Positions 34,139-46,184 of a DNA stretch of 64,000 nt are shown piece after piece. Within the stretch, counting starts at the first letter, position 1; each line of letters starts with the position of its first letter. Origin of the DNA: Holothuria scabra. Lineage: Eukaryota; Echinodermata; Holothuroidea; Aspidochirotida; Holothuriidae. A model generated the notes under the pieces. That model saw only the letters and a list, made by a program, of their open reading frames with translations. It did no database searches and had not been told where the DNA came from. The DNA lies in NCBI GenBank assembly GCA_037179385.1, contig CM074194.1, positions 4,295,001-4,359,000 of the forward strand, written 5' to 3'. Both the position numbers and the translations under genes were made by a program.

Positions 34139-37100
34139 GTCTAAACTATTCAAAAAAGGCATAACAAAATTGTTCCGTGATCAAAACAAATTTCGATTTT
34201 CATTTACAGTATATTTGAACATAAAAGTTGAATTAAAAAGAATTGGAGATATTCTTCAATTCTCGTCCTGTTATTTGATGCCAGTATATGAAATCGTTTA
34301 AATGACGCCTCCTAATATATTCATTGAGTAGTTAAGTTAAAGGACAGTCACGCATATATTTTACATGGATTTAACTATTCGCACTTGACAAATTTTGCCG
34401 CTTGATTAAAGAGGTCATTGAAGAAATAGAAAAGTCATCACGTGCACAAACTCATATTGGGGTGATTGTATTTTCTCTTTTCGAGGAAGGTAAATTAATT
34501 TAGGTTAAGACCAGAGAGAGTTTATAAATTAAAGGAAAAGATAAAGTTTTAGTTGGCTACCAGCTGTGAGATACTGTCCTGTGATAATTTAGGTAGGTAG
34601 AAAGGTTAGTCGCCAGGAAAATGGTATAACTAGACATGGTCACGAACGTCTTGGTCAAAGGAAGTGGGCACTGTGTTTTAATTAAATAGGTTATGACAAC
34701 ATTTTTTCTAAACGTTAGTGAATAGGTTTACACTTTTCAGTTCCTTTTCATTTCAACGGCATTATGGAGGTCGGTTCTCTTGTTTCACCAGGCAAAGCAA
34801 ATGTATCTTAAAAGTTTGACGGAACAATTATTACGGGGGAATGAAAAGTAGGGAGAGGGTACAGTACGGGGCTCAGTAGGAAATATGAAAAACAACCACA
34901 TGGGGAACGAAACATACTAACACTCTATCTTCACAATCTTCAAGCTGGGGGTTCTTTGAAGGGGAACGTCTAGGGAGCGTGCCATTTGTAGCCATTGAAA
35001 ACGGTACTAACGGGCATAACGGAGAAAATAAACGTGATGGTCAGCAATGACAATTATTATTTGGGGACTCGGGGGAGTTACGGTAAAGTTGACGAAAGTT
35101 TCTAAGAAGATATATGGTACCCTTGTCACATCATGTGATTGAACCGACAAAAGATTTCGAACACAGTCTACTAATAAATATTTGGCAAAATAACAATCCA
35201 TGCCTTGAATGACAGATTTTTTACTACACTATGAGGCAATGAAAATGAGAGGAGTGTACTTGGCTTGTAAATTACACGAGTACGTCGTATAGCTTACCAA
35301 TTCGAAAATACGAGCGTTCGGTTATTCGCTAGAGCATGCCATTGTGGAGCACATCGTGGGGTACACAAACCGAGCTCAGCATATAGCATACGGTGTTCCT
35401 TTGTTTCGTCAGTGAGTGCATCCAACACCCCAAGTGTGTAGCCAACTCGCACGAAAATAGAGGTCCGCTCAGTTCTAAAAAGACAATTTAGGCAGAATCC
35501 GCTGTACGAAACCAAGTTCCCGTCTCTTCCTATGCTACGTATGGATAAAGAAAGACTGATTTTACGAAATTTTCATGTAATCTCAAATTTTCTGAATATG
35601 TGCTTTAGGTGCGGAATTGGTTTGTTTATCCTGACGATTTGGATGGTGTGCGCAAGTGTATGGTCACTAATTACCGAACTATAGTATTGCATAACTTGGG
35701 TGAAAGAATTACTTTCCACCTGTTACTGACAAGATTTCCCTAAACCACCGAGCCCTGTCGGGACCGCATACCCTAATATGCCTTGCTAAATGATGAGGCT
35801 CCCTCACTGCAGAGAGTTTGAAGCGTTTACGATTTTTTCTCTTCAGTATTACAGATCAAACCTTTTTACGAATTTACAAACACCATAATAGGCCAAGACT
35901 ATACCTCAAATATCCTTATGAATACAAAATGCCCTTAATCCATGTTCCTTATTGACAAATCAATACGGAAAACTATCAACTGATCAAAGCGCTTGTATAA
36001 TTTTATTGATGTTTTTACAGGACGGTTTATGACTTAAGCTGTTAAGTAAGTATGAACAATATGCCAGCCGTTAAGGGAAATCCTACATCTAAGGGTTTGT
36101 ACACCATATGGTACATGAACTGTTCGAAACTACTTTCCATGTTGCCAAGTTTCATATTACAGCAGGTATGCCTTTAGTATAGTAACATGTTAACGTATTT
36201 TCTATGTTGTGTACGGGATGAATAATGTATTTGCTCTGATTTTGTTTTGTGTATGTAGGTTTAGATGCAGAGCAATATACTCATGTAGGCCTTCAACATC
36301 ACAGGGTACGTAGAAACACTAATATTTCCATCAAAAAATCGAACTCTAATATGACATAATTGAGACGTTCCCTGTCCAGTGGAGAGGAGATGGGTTAGCC
36401 CCAATTCATAAAAAAGAAAATAATAATATAATTCCGTATCTTTATTTTTTTGGTAAGATTGCAGTCTGGACTCGTACTAGACCACTCATTTTGAATTGGC
36501 TCGGACTGGGAGATCATGGAATTCGAATTTGCATAGAATATGCTATGCTAAGCTGGACTCGGACTCAGATTCTCGGAGCCGATTTTTGTCGATTTCGCAA
36601 CATGAATTGAATACTTCATTTATGATATAACACTAACTGACAGGGCGTAGATCGGGTTTTTGGATAAGGGGACAAAAACTTTCCAACAGTCGGAAATCGG
36701 AAGGCGTCCATGACTTGACTTGCCTTCAAGAAATCCACTCAAAAATACGAACTCCCATTGCGGCTTTAACATGATATGCCACTAATGCACAATTTTTATG
36801 GTTAGCCAAAGACATTGACTACTGAACTGTAATGATAGTCGAATGGTAGGACTGGCTCAGAATTTGTCCGAAGTTCGGAAACCTAGAATCAGAGGGCAAC
36901 GGAATGGTGGCCATTAGCATAGGCGGTAATTTTCTATGAGGGGGCAAGAGCATTTAAGCCCGAATAATGTCACCGTTTACCACGTTTTGCCCATATTTTG
37001 CCCAAATAGACCAACTGCTTTTGCCCGAATCGGGAGGGCGAACGTCCCCCGCACCCCCATCTCGTACGTCTACGGCCGTTAGATTCTGAACTGAATATAA

Positions 37101-37244
37101 ATTGGGTTAATATAAAGCTGGACACGGTTATTCAGCCCTGGTTTCAAGGCATCCAACACCACGTGACAACTTCTTCTTAATGGGCGCCGAGTGAAAGCAC
37201 CTTCTGTTCAGATAGCCGGCAAACACGAATGTTTTTGGTTTAAA
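34139..37244. other. Non-coding stretch, largely single-copy-looking
   Basis: No gene supported. Around 36470-36600 the word GGACTCG recurs, reminiscent of the subterminal words of the element at 42232. Near 36650 and 37070 there are phrases GGGCGTAGATCGGG and GTACGTCTACGGCC that could be degenerate transposon ends. Confidence 0.35.
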
Positions 37245-37250
37245 AGGGAA

Positions 37251-37267
37251 GTGTGTGTGTGTGTGTG
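37251..37267 (+). repeat. GT microsatellite
   Basis: About eight GT units. Confidence 0.9.
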
Positions 37268-40200
37268 TTTTCTTTTATTTGAAGTTTATTAGGCCTATTA
37301 ACTGATGTTTTTGTGTTTCCATGCAAGAAATTTTACATCCATTATTTTCTTCTGTTTTTATCACCTTAATCTGAGAATCTGTTCCACTCTCTAAACAGCT
37401 GAAGGCAAACCAAATAAGGTCAAGAATGCGGCTGATTAGTTTCATGATGACGTTGCCAAGAAACTTGAAAAGGCAGGTACTCGTTAAGTCACTACACTAA
37501 CTGGTAAACGCCTATGTCATGGAGGTAATGAACAAAACCGCATTTCTATAGGCAGTTGCGCAACCAGACATTATGGGGGGGGGGGGGGGGGCGCAAACTG
37601 TTCTAAGCAGTAGTAAGACCATCTAAACGGGGCGCCATCATCAGTTTTTGCGTTGTGCACACAGAGAAAAGTTATTTTTGGCTGGAAATGGCACTTCCCA
37701 GTCTCTCTGGCCTTTGAGTTCCAACTATGTATTCTTCTTGCATTCTTCGCTTTTTAGAAAACAGGTATGAAAGTTTATACTTCTAATGGGCAGTTAGGAG
37801 AATTTCAAAGGTGCATGTATAATTTTCGCATGAATATATCACCCAAATCTAGACATTGAAACTCAACCAATTACTTGTTCTCTTTAATACTTACGGCCAC
37901 CATTTAGACATGAGGCACGATCCACATGACTTGGCAGTACACATCAAAATTTGAGGATTTAGTTATATCATCACTCACTGCATGCCGCCAGAGAAGGACC
38001 TCCCGGAATCTTAGAGGGTTTCACCATAGACTTAGAACACAATGATTGTCGTGTGTCCCTTAGGCCGTTTACTTGCGCAATTTGATGGCTGGGGTTTCTC
38101 TGCGTGTTTGATGATTCAGATGACAACAAAATTTGACGCATTTCCTCATAATTATGGTAATTTATGATTCATTTCATCCCTAAATTTAGGGATTTACTGA
38201 AAAAGATAACAGATTTGCAATTCTTGAAATTTCCACCGAGCTGTTGAATGAGGAGAAGGGGGGGGGGGGGGATGGGGACTTTCGGTAACAGTTTGACTCT
38301 TTTATTTCAATCGTTTCTTGTACTCTCTATGTTTAAGTAACCTTTAATCGAAGCAAATATTAAAACGTCATACTGCAAAAGTGTAGTATATTTGTGACAT
38401 GTTTCCGTAAACACACTTCCCCAATATTTTTTTACCTTCGACATTCATTTGAGGGAGGGGCAAGCGGGGGAAAGGGGAGACGTCCCTGCACTTCCCGGCT
38501 CTGGGGGTGCATTTGATTGATTTTGCGTTGTAAAATAGGGGGTTGCCATTATTAAAATGACTCAGTACTGTGAACATGTGTGCTTTTTAAGTACATCAAA
38601 ACGGGCACTGAGAAACAAAGGGACAGGAACTCAAACCAGACCGGACAAAAACACAAAGGCAAAGGCTAGCCAACCTCGCATGGTTCTCGGACTATATAGT
38701 CTCACATCACGTCATTACGTCACTACCTCACTACGAATAGCCTACGATGGATGTTGTGATTTGGGTTTCAGCCTTAACACGGTTGAACACCTGATATAAT
38801 AGATAGAAGCTAGACTTAAACTTATCATAATAATGAATTTTTCAACGTAAAAATGCAAAGCTTCGAACCTTAGAACATTTTGAAAAAGTGACACAACGAT
38901 CTCAAGAGAAAAAATGCCATATGTCACCGTTCATGATGTTCACGTGATTGACAGCGTGTTAATGTTTTGTTACCAATATATGTGTGAGCTTAAGAGTAAT
39001 ATTAGATCTCAACCGAACATAACCAGAGAACTCCCTCTGAACTAACTGAAATATGAAATATCCCGTAAGCATTTGACCTTTGTATATTTTATACAGTTGA
39101 GATATCATCAGTATATTATTGTGAAAATATTTTCGGAAATTAAACGCCTTTGCCGAGCTTTTATAGAATATAAACACAACTGCAAACATTCGCTGACTGC
39201 ATGTATTCAGTCTGAGGGAACTATGTTTATGATGATGTTAGAACATTTTATTTGTACTTCGATAAGTTTACATAGTCAGAATAAGAAGTTAACACTTATA
39301 TTAAAGTTTTCAACAGTCCCTTTTGGGTGTAAGGTCCATTTTACCGGTGCAAGGTACAACACAGTTTCAATGTTAGCTTTACCATGAAGATAAATTAAAA
39401 TATACACTTTGTATTGTACGTGATAGTTCACTTTGTATTGTAGTAGATATTTCACTACACACAACAATATGTCGCTATAGATATATGGGTTTGTCATGCA
39501 GTGAATGCTACCACGGACAATTCCGTGAATGGGATAACATTATGTTCATACCCGGGATAAACATCCTCTTCTTAAACAGCACAGGAAATAGCACTATGGC
39601 GACCACCAAAACAAAATCATTTTCGAACTAGTTATCCCTTGGATGATTACGCACGTGTTACGAAGACTTGTTAGTAAATTGACCACATTGCACTTGGTAC
39701 TGTAATAATGATAAAAATACAACGCAATACCACACAATAGTGTATTATCAATCATTAACTGTTCAGTGGCCTGTTCAGTGGCCTGTTTTTTGACCAGTAG
39801 GTCTACGACGGGTTTTTGTAAGGCATCGTCTAAACGTACACGATCATAAATTTGTTCACACATATCGCCATACAAAAAGTTGTATACACTTGTTGGGTAA
39901 ATGAAATTTGCGGCTGAAATTTTGCAAGAATATTTCCACACATGCTGGTTATTGTTCAAATTTGTTGGGAAACCGGTGCATTTTACCTTTATCAGTTAGA
40001 TTCTTTATTTATGATGATGTTTACAACCAAATGTATAGCATTTGATCGCGCAAACGGGCTTGACAAACGACTCAGCCATCGGAAAAACGTTTTGTATGTT
40101 TGTCATATTGAGCATTTTCATTTTCTATAGAAAGTATTGAATGGGTAACGCCCGTTTTTCTCAATTGGACTCGACTTGGAATAGGCTGTATAGCTGGTAT

Positions 40201-40629
40201 AGCCATGCAATTCCATTCTACACAACAGTGAGTTTCAAAAATATCACAAAGGCCGTGTTGGTGCGCATGTCAATACATGGGTGGTTATCTACAGCCGACA
40301 AAAACACACGGGCAACAGGAAGGTAGGTAGGCCTAAGCCAGGGTATAATATATCTTCTCCGTAATATCCCTAATATCTACTCCGGAAAAAGAGCCGTTTT
40401 ACTTGACTAGGACGAAATCGCAAAAATACAGAAGTGGTGAGAGGAAACCAGGGAGCTGGTCGGCATCCATACAGGTTGAGTGACCCCACTAGGAGTTGGA
40501 AAGAAGTTCGGGGATCTGTAATTGGAATTAGCTAGGAACCAAAGGTAACTGGTGTTGACTCGAAATGTTGGCCATTGGAGTCTGACATGGACTGGCTCAA
40601 AATCGGGTTGGATACATTGAGTCAATCTA
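37268..40629. other. Non-coding stretch
   Basis: A run of 17 G lies at 37575-37591 and another G run at 38260-38271. Around 38690-38722 a palindrome GACTATATAGTC is followed by two ACGTCA half-CRE words. A 121-codon minus-strand frame (39959-39594) contains a perfect 13-base tandem repeat CAGTGGCCTGTT(C), but no recognised domain. Confidence 0.35.
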
Positions 40630-41491
40630 CACCCTAAAAACTGTTGGGCAAAAAGTGTTGGGCAAAATACAAAATGCTCAACATGGGCAAATTATTGCTC
40701 AACAAATGGGTACCCATGTTGTTGGGCAAATTAAGGTTGGGCAAAATCCAGGTGTTGGTAAAAGGTGTTGGGCAAGTTTTAAAGTACCCAACAGTTGGGT
40801 AATATGTAATTGACCAATCAGATGATTAGTTAAAGATCAGTTAAGTTTACAGATAATTAGTGTAATATAAGTGGTTCATTATAAGATCTCATGGTTGAAT
40901 AAGGTTGTATTTGGTAAATAAAAAGCTAACGGTAGAATAGCAGTAAAAATCTGGACGAAAGTACTTTAAGAGCAATGGTCACATAGAAAAAAGAAGTTTT
41001 CATTGCTACATAATCAATGGGAGAAGAAATACAAAGTTCACGATTGAGTTTGCTACTTAAAACTACACACTTCACTGCTTACCTACCAAGTGCATCGTAG
41101 CTGGGGCCCCAACCCCCTTGGCCCTTTGGCTCTTCGCCAGAGAGTCGTGGGGACTTTTAGAAAAAAAACTCTTGGAGGATAAGCGGTGTATGTGTTAGGG
41201 TACTTTGTAATTATATATCAGATTATATTGAAATTATTGAAAATCCAAACAAGCACCCATCATACTGGATAGTTAGTTAGTTACATTGCCCAGCAGTTGG
41301 CCCAACAGTTGGGAGGACACATATATACCCAGTGTTGGTTAAAAGTTGGTCATTCAGTAGTGCCCAACTACTGGGTAGTTGCATTGCCCAACACCATTTG
41401 CCCAACAGTTTGCCCAATTGTTGGGAGGACACATATGTACCCAGTGTTGGTAAATAGTTGGGCAAATATTTGCCCAATATTTTTTAGAGTG
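40630..41491. mobile_element. CACYC-ended MITE of the GTTGGGCAA family, copy 1
   Basis: Starts CACCCTAAAAA and ends TTTTTTAGAGTG, with TA on both sides (40628-40629 and 41492-41493). Both terminal thirds are made of repeated GTTGGGCAA/TTGCCCAAC words. The 862-bp element has a single-copy core (about 40800-41270) shared with the copy at 46185. Two-base duplications with CACT-type ends suggest an EnSpm/CACTA-like or Mirage-like element; that class call is tentative. The frames at 41277-41542 are products of the repeated words. Confidence 0.8.
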
Positions 41492-41493
41492 TA

Positions 41494-42231
41494 GTGGCTG
41501 TTCCCCGTCGGTGGATATGTACCACCCTGAAATATTGATCAATCATAGATAAATGCTGACCGAGCCTAAAATGTATGGTAAAAAGTTCCAGCAGCTTTCA
41601 AAGCGATTTCAAATTTTGGACTTATGGGAGGATAACGCCAGGACATGCAGGTCAGGTTGCAATGGCATTCTTTTGGACATAACTTTTTCAATTTACATTC
41701 GGTACCTTATATACTCTCATATTTCACCAGAAGACATCCAAAGAGGCCTATCTGCTAGGCTTTACAGTCAGGGCCGATATAGCCATGGATTCTGAAAAGG
41801 ACTGATGGGGGGAGGGGGGGGGGGGTAAAAATTGCATGAGTTTGGGTGGTTTGTTGGAGCATGGAAGATCTACCTCGGAGATCTACGCCCCACGTTAACT
41901 CGTTTTAATCACCACATAGGAAGCACCGCGTTAGATGTTAAGTCTTTAGTCAACATCGAGACACCATTTGGGTTTGCAAAAACCAGACCCAGGGTAAAAT
42001 GCCGCAGACTTACTTCATATGTTCGAAGAGAAACCTACGCGAGAGACGCGCGAAAATTTCTAGTGGAAATTCCCGTCCAGGTTTGAAAGTTGCCGCAAAA
42101 GAAAAGGACGTATAAGATAACGGCGATATTTCATTAGCTATGCAAGCCGAACTAAAGCTTTGCAAGCAGGGAAGAAATGGGACCAGAGACCGCAATATGG
42201 TAGGTTTGGTGCAGAAATTGAATGAAAACGA
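41494..42231. other. Non-coding stretch with a G run
   Basis: G-rich tract at 41807-41824. The frames at 41553 and 41832 are not recognised. Confidence 0.4.
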
Positions 42232-42420
42232 ATGTGCTGTAGTCGAGTCCGCAGGCTTCGGGTCATGATTCCGGCAATTTTCAACTTTCAATTACTCGAG
42301 TCCAGACTCTTCCGGGCTTGAGTCCCCGTACTTTCTCTGTAGGGAAAATCAACCTCTCTGACCGAGTTTTTCAAAGTTTGAAATCGCGAGTCCGAGTTCC
42401 GGGACTCGACTACAGCCCTG
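42232..42420. mobile_element. Small hAT-like MITE with CGAGTC words
   Basis: The right end GGGACTCGACTACAGCCCTG inverts to CAGGGCTGTAGTCGAGTCCC; the left end reads ATGTGCTGTAGTCGAGTCC. Flanks GAAAACGA (42224-42231) and GAAGATGA (42421-42428) match at 6 of 8 positions, consistent with an aged duplication. The words GACTCG, CGAGTC and ACTCGAGT recur inside. Confidence 0.65.
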
Positions 42421-43861
42421 GAAGATGAAATGGGAACACAACCTTCCGTGGCCTTTAGCAGGAGTTAGAGCAGCAGAGCACACCAAGCACTTCACAATTA
42501 ACAATTCAGTTGGTCACCATCTTGCTTCGAACGAATTTTGCGTGAAGAGGAAAAATAGATATTTTAGTAAATTTGTGGTTCTCAGTTGAGCGTCAAACCA
42601 TAAACTCAACACGTTACGAACACTTTTCAATGTAACAGGCTGTCACATGTAAACCCCTCGATGCCCGGCATCTAGGCAATGACTAGAACCTCAACCTATA
42701 GCTGTGGCTGGAATAGTTCCCAGAAGTTTCAAGGCTGACCATGATGGCCTTTAGTTCACTGGTAATAAAAATTTAATTGTGAAAATTGAACCATACATTC
42801 GCGTAGTTCAATAATTTTAAGGGGACTTTTTACCATGGTGATACCTGCATGCAGTTTCAACTAAAAGTGTTATATGAAAGGATATTTCCGAAGGGATAGA
42901 CTGCAACCCTAAATCCGCACCGGATGCTTCGGACTGTCCAAAAATGCCAGAGCTAAACATTCAGGACGTACACGTTACATGCTCTACCCATGTATATAAG
43001 TCCGTGGAGTACACGCATTTCACTATACCCTACATACTGAAAATATCCCACAAAATAAGTGACTTAGATGTGATTTTTTTTCAAGTTTTATTACTTATAT
43101 TAATTTCGTCGTCGACAAAATGGACCATACATTAGGTCCGTTTTCAGTCTCTGATCAGGAAGGTGTTATTACAGTAGATAATAGCACCCCCTGCTCTAGT
43201 CCTCTCGATGGGACCATGCCAAAATGTTTGTTTGCGATATGTCGAATTCTATTCCCACGAGCCGAGCGCAAAGCTTTTTTTTTTTTTTTTTTTTTTTTTT
43301 GCGCTGAAAGAAGATCAGGAGAAAGAATGAAGCAAAACTCCTAGTGCTGCCCATCCCTTATTAATTAAATCACAGAATAGTTGATGTACTGGGCAAGGTC
43401 AGTCATAATTCACTAGATTGTTCAATATTAGATGTGCCGATGTGATGTTGTTCCATACACTACTCTGATATCAGTCCGTGTTTTGTAAGTTACTGCAACT
43501 TGCGTCAAATATAATCACTGTGGCATTGTTTTAGAAAGACTTGACAATATGAGCCCACAGACTGTGAGCCCACTTCGAGGGGCATGAAGAACAGGTAAAT
43601 AAATAAACTGTTGATGGTCACACAAAAATCTTGATTTTATTAGGAAACGGCAAGGATTACATCTCACGAAATCAAAGGTCCATAAGACCTAAAATGAATA
43701 AGTCACAAAAATGAATGAAAACAAGATAGAGAACAGGAAAATAAAATAGCCAAGTCGAAAGCCGACCTTAAAACGCGCACTCAATACCTGCACTATTCAG
43801 GATATACCTGTGTGCACAACTTTTTGGTTTTGTAGTTGTTTTTTAACCCATAACGTTTTTA
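42421..43861. other. Non-coding stretch with a T run
   Basis: A run of about 26 T bases at 43275-43300 is bounded by GCGCAAAGC and GCGCTGAAAG. No gene or other repeat relation seen. Confidence 0.4.
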
Positions 43862-44211
43862 CACTCTAAAATCAAAAGAGTGAACTTAGTCACTCTTTGA
43901 TAGAGTGAAAAGTGTAAATTCACTCCATTAGCATGACAATTCACACCAGGAGGAGTGAAACTCACTCCAAAAAGAGTGAAATTCAATAGAGGAAGAGGGA
44001 AAATTCACTCTTCCACGAGTGCCTGCAATTAATGATCACTCTTTTTTAAGAGCGATCACTGTGGGCACTCCATCAAGAGTGAAACTTCCCTCCTTTTAAT
44101 GGAATTTCACTCTTTCTGGAGTGAATTTCAATCTTCTTGGAGTGAATTATTACTCTAATGGAGTGAATTCACACTTTTCACTCCATCAAAGAGCGATTTG
44201 ATTTTAGAGTG
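43862..44211. mobile_element. CACTC-ended MITE made of GGAGTGAA words
   Basis: Starts CACTCTAAAATCAAA and ends TTTGATTTTAGAGTG, with TA on both sides (43860-43861 and 44212-44213). The TIRs extend about 70 bp and both include GAGTGAAAAGTGT. The word GAGTGAA/TTCACTC occurs more than a dozen times across 350 bp, so nearly the whole element is an imperfect palindrome. It is non-coding. Confidence 0.85.
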
Positions 44212-44213
44212 TA

Positions 44214-45027
44214 ACTTAATGTCCAGCACTTCCTATGCTTTTTATATTTTTGCCAACATTGCTCTTGCACGTTCTTTTTACTTCTTACTCCTTTTATCGC
44301 AGACATGTAATTTCCTTATTGGATTCAATGAAGTTTACTCTACTCTACTCAACTCTAACTTCAGGTGTAACCAAAATTTATCTGAGAAGGACCAAGACTT
44401 TCTGAACAAAATGCCATGCACATGGTTGGCGTCAAAGAGGAGGAAGTCCAACGGAAGGGTTTTATCCTCTCCCTTTGAGAGAATTTATTCATAATGTTTT
44501 TCATGTTTGACAGAATTATGAAGTAAAACATGATATTTCTTGTTGCGTAAAGTTGGGGCCACGACCGAATTCCACCTAAGTAGGTTAGCTTCTGTTCACG
44601 TGGACCTCCATGTTCGTGTTTGTAATATCGCATGATGACATGGTTCTTGTCTGTTATATCGCATGCCAGATTGTCTGGTGGACCATTGTTAACTTTTGAA
44701 TCATATGTAAAGAAGGTTAGACTCTACTTCTTTCTAGATTCATTTCAGTGTTTCTTTCAGAAGGTATAGGACGACTCTTTTCAGTCACTTTCTTGTGAAA
44801 TCGCATTTTCGCCTTGTGTTAGTTCCAGCAAGACCTTCTCATAAAGTACTGGTAATGTATAGAGACACGCTTAGGCTTTTACTTTACTAGACACCAATAG
44901 TGACCGAAATCCACTTTTAGTTATAACTTGGCAATGAATCTGCTTACCGAAACATTTTGCACTGCAGATTATTTCCGACTGGCCAGACTCAATCCTTGCG
45001 GCGGGACGGACCATGGCCGGCGGGCAG
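44214..45027. other. Non-coding stretch
   Basis: A 98-codon plus frame starts inside the preceding MITE and a minus frame overlaps it; neither is recognised. Confidence 0.4.
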
Positions 45028-45930
45028 CAGGGGTGGCGCCAAAATTTGCCCGACAGGGGGCCAGCATTTCGAGTCCCTGACAAAGGCGATGAGTAAGTCC
45101 CAGTGGGACGTGACTTGGTAGAATCTGAGGCGCGCGTAGCGCGCCAAAATATTTGGTTCTTTTTTCAACAAATATTTAAAAATCTTGAGTTTGTTTAGAA
45201 TAAAAAATTTCTTTGAAAACATTTTGCTTTTGTAAGGACCATTGAAAAGTTGGGGTGTTTATTGAAGAATCCGTCCTTCATAAAAATAAAAACCGTTACA
45301 TAACGACAGCTGGAACTCTTTTGGGGTTACGCATTTCATCGTACAAGGCCTAGGTACTAAGGCTTTCAGACGAAACTGGAAATGTGCCCGAAAATTATTC
45401 CCCTTTTGAACGAAGATTTGAAAATTAACAGCTTATCATATTGTAGAAATTTTGTGAAAAAAATTTGCTTTGTGGGTAAGGTTACAATAAAACTTTTGGG
45501 ATTTTTATTCAATGATATGCTGTCAAGAGCAATTGCCGGAGTGATTAAGAGCGTTAAATTGGGTATTTTATTGTACGGAGTATCCATCGAAAATGGAAAA
45601 GTTTATCATTTTTAACAAATATTAGAGAATCTGAAGTTTATATTCGTGGAACTGTAATTTTATGACAGATTTTGGGGGTTATGGAAGAATCTGACCCTCT
45701 TATGAGAAAAATCAAGAATGGGGTGATTTGTAGTTTTGTTGGGGTTTCTGAATTACATCATGGAGACTAAGGCCAACGGAGTTTTCCTCGCGGAAAAAGC
45801 TTGGCTTCCCATATATTTCAAGTTTTATATTTTGTATAATGACATATGCGAACGGGAGTGTTTCAATTGTGTAGGAGGCAGAATAATGTCAGAAAAATGT
45901 AGCGCGAAACCGAAGATCACGGGCGAGGGC
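45028..45930 (+). repeat. Repeat A, third copy
   Basis: Starts CAGGGGTGGCGCCAAAA and follows the 17604-18560 copy: CCAGCATTTCGAGTC, GGCGCGCGTAGCGCGCC, AAAAATCTTGAG, TTATGGAAGAATCTGACC and GGGGTGATTTGTAGTTTTG. It lacks the 53-bp duplication. The right boundary is approximate. Confidence 0.75.
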
Positions 45931-46184
45931 GAATTTTGCGGTTGTGATCAACAGGGGCTGCGGAGTGAGTTTTGAAGTGGGGTGGGGGGGGGGAGGGGGA
46001 GCTAATCATGAAAACGGCCTAATATTTTTTCAACAATGGAATAGCAATTTAAGACGGCCCAAAATGCCTATGGCAGAAAAAGTTGGGGCTAAAGACTCCA
46101 GTCAAGCCCTGTTTCCGCGGTCCCTGGTCAAGTGTGCAGGTTCTAAAGTTGAGAGAAAAGGCTCTGACTGGAGGATGTCTCATG
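45931..46184. other. Non-coding stretch with a G-rich tract
   Basis: G-rich tract at 45981-46000. Overlapping frames here cross into the CACTC element and are not genes. The phrase GGATGTCTCATG just before 46185 resembles part of the R2 repeat at 62843. Confidence 0.4.

Noticed and set aside
39594..39959. 121-codon minus-strand frame with a repeated QATE block
   Set aside because: The repeat is a 13-base tandem duplication; there is otherwise no family resemblance. Could be an exon, but unsupported.
41277..41542. Three overlapping frames with repeated WANCWA-like peptides
   Set aside because: They are translations of the GTTGGGCAA word array of a MITE.
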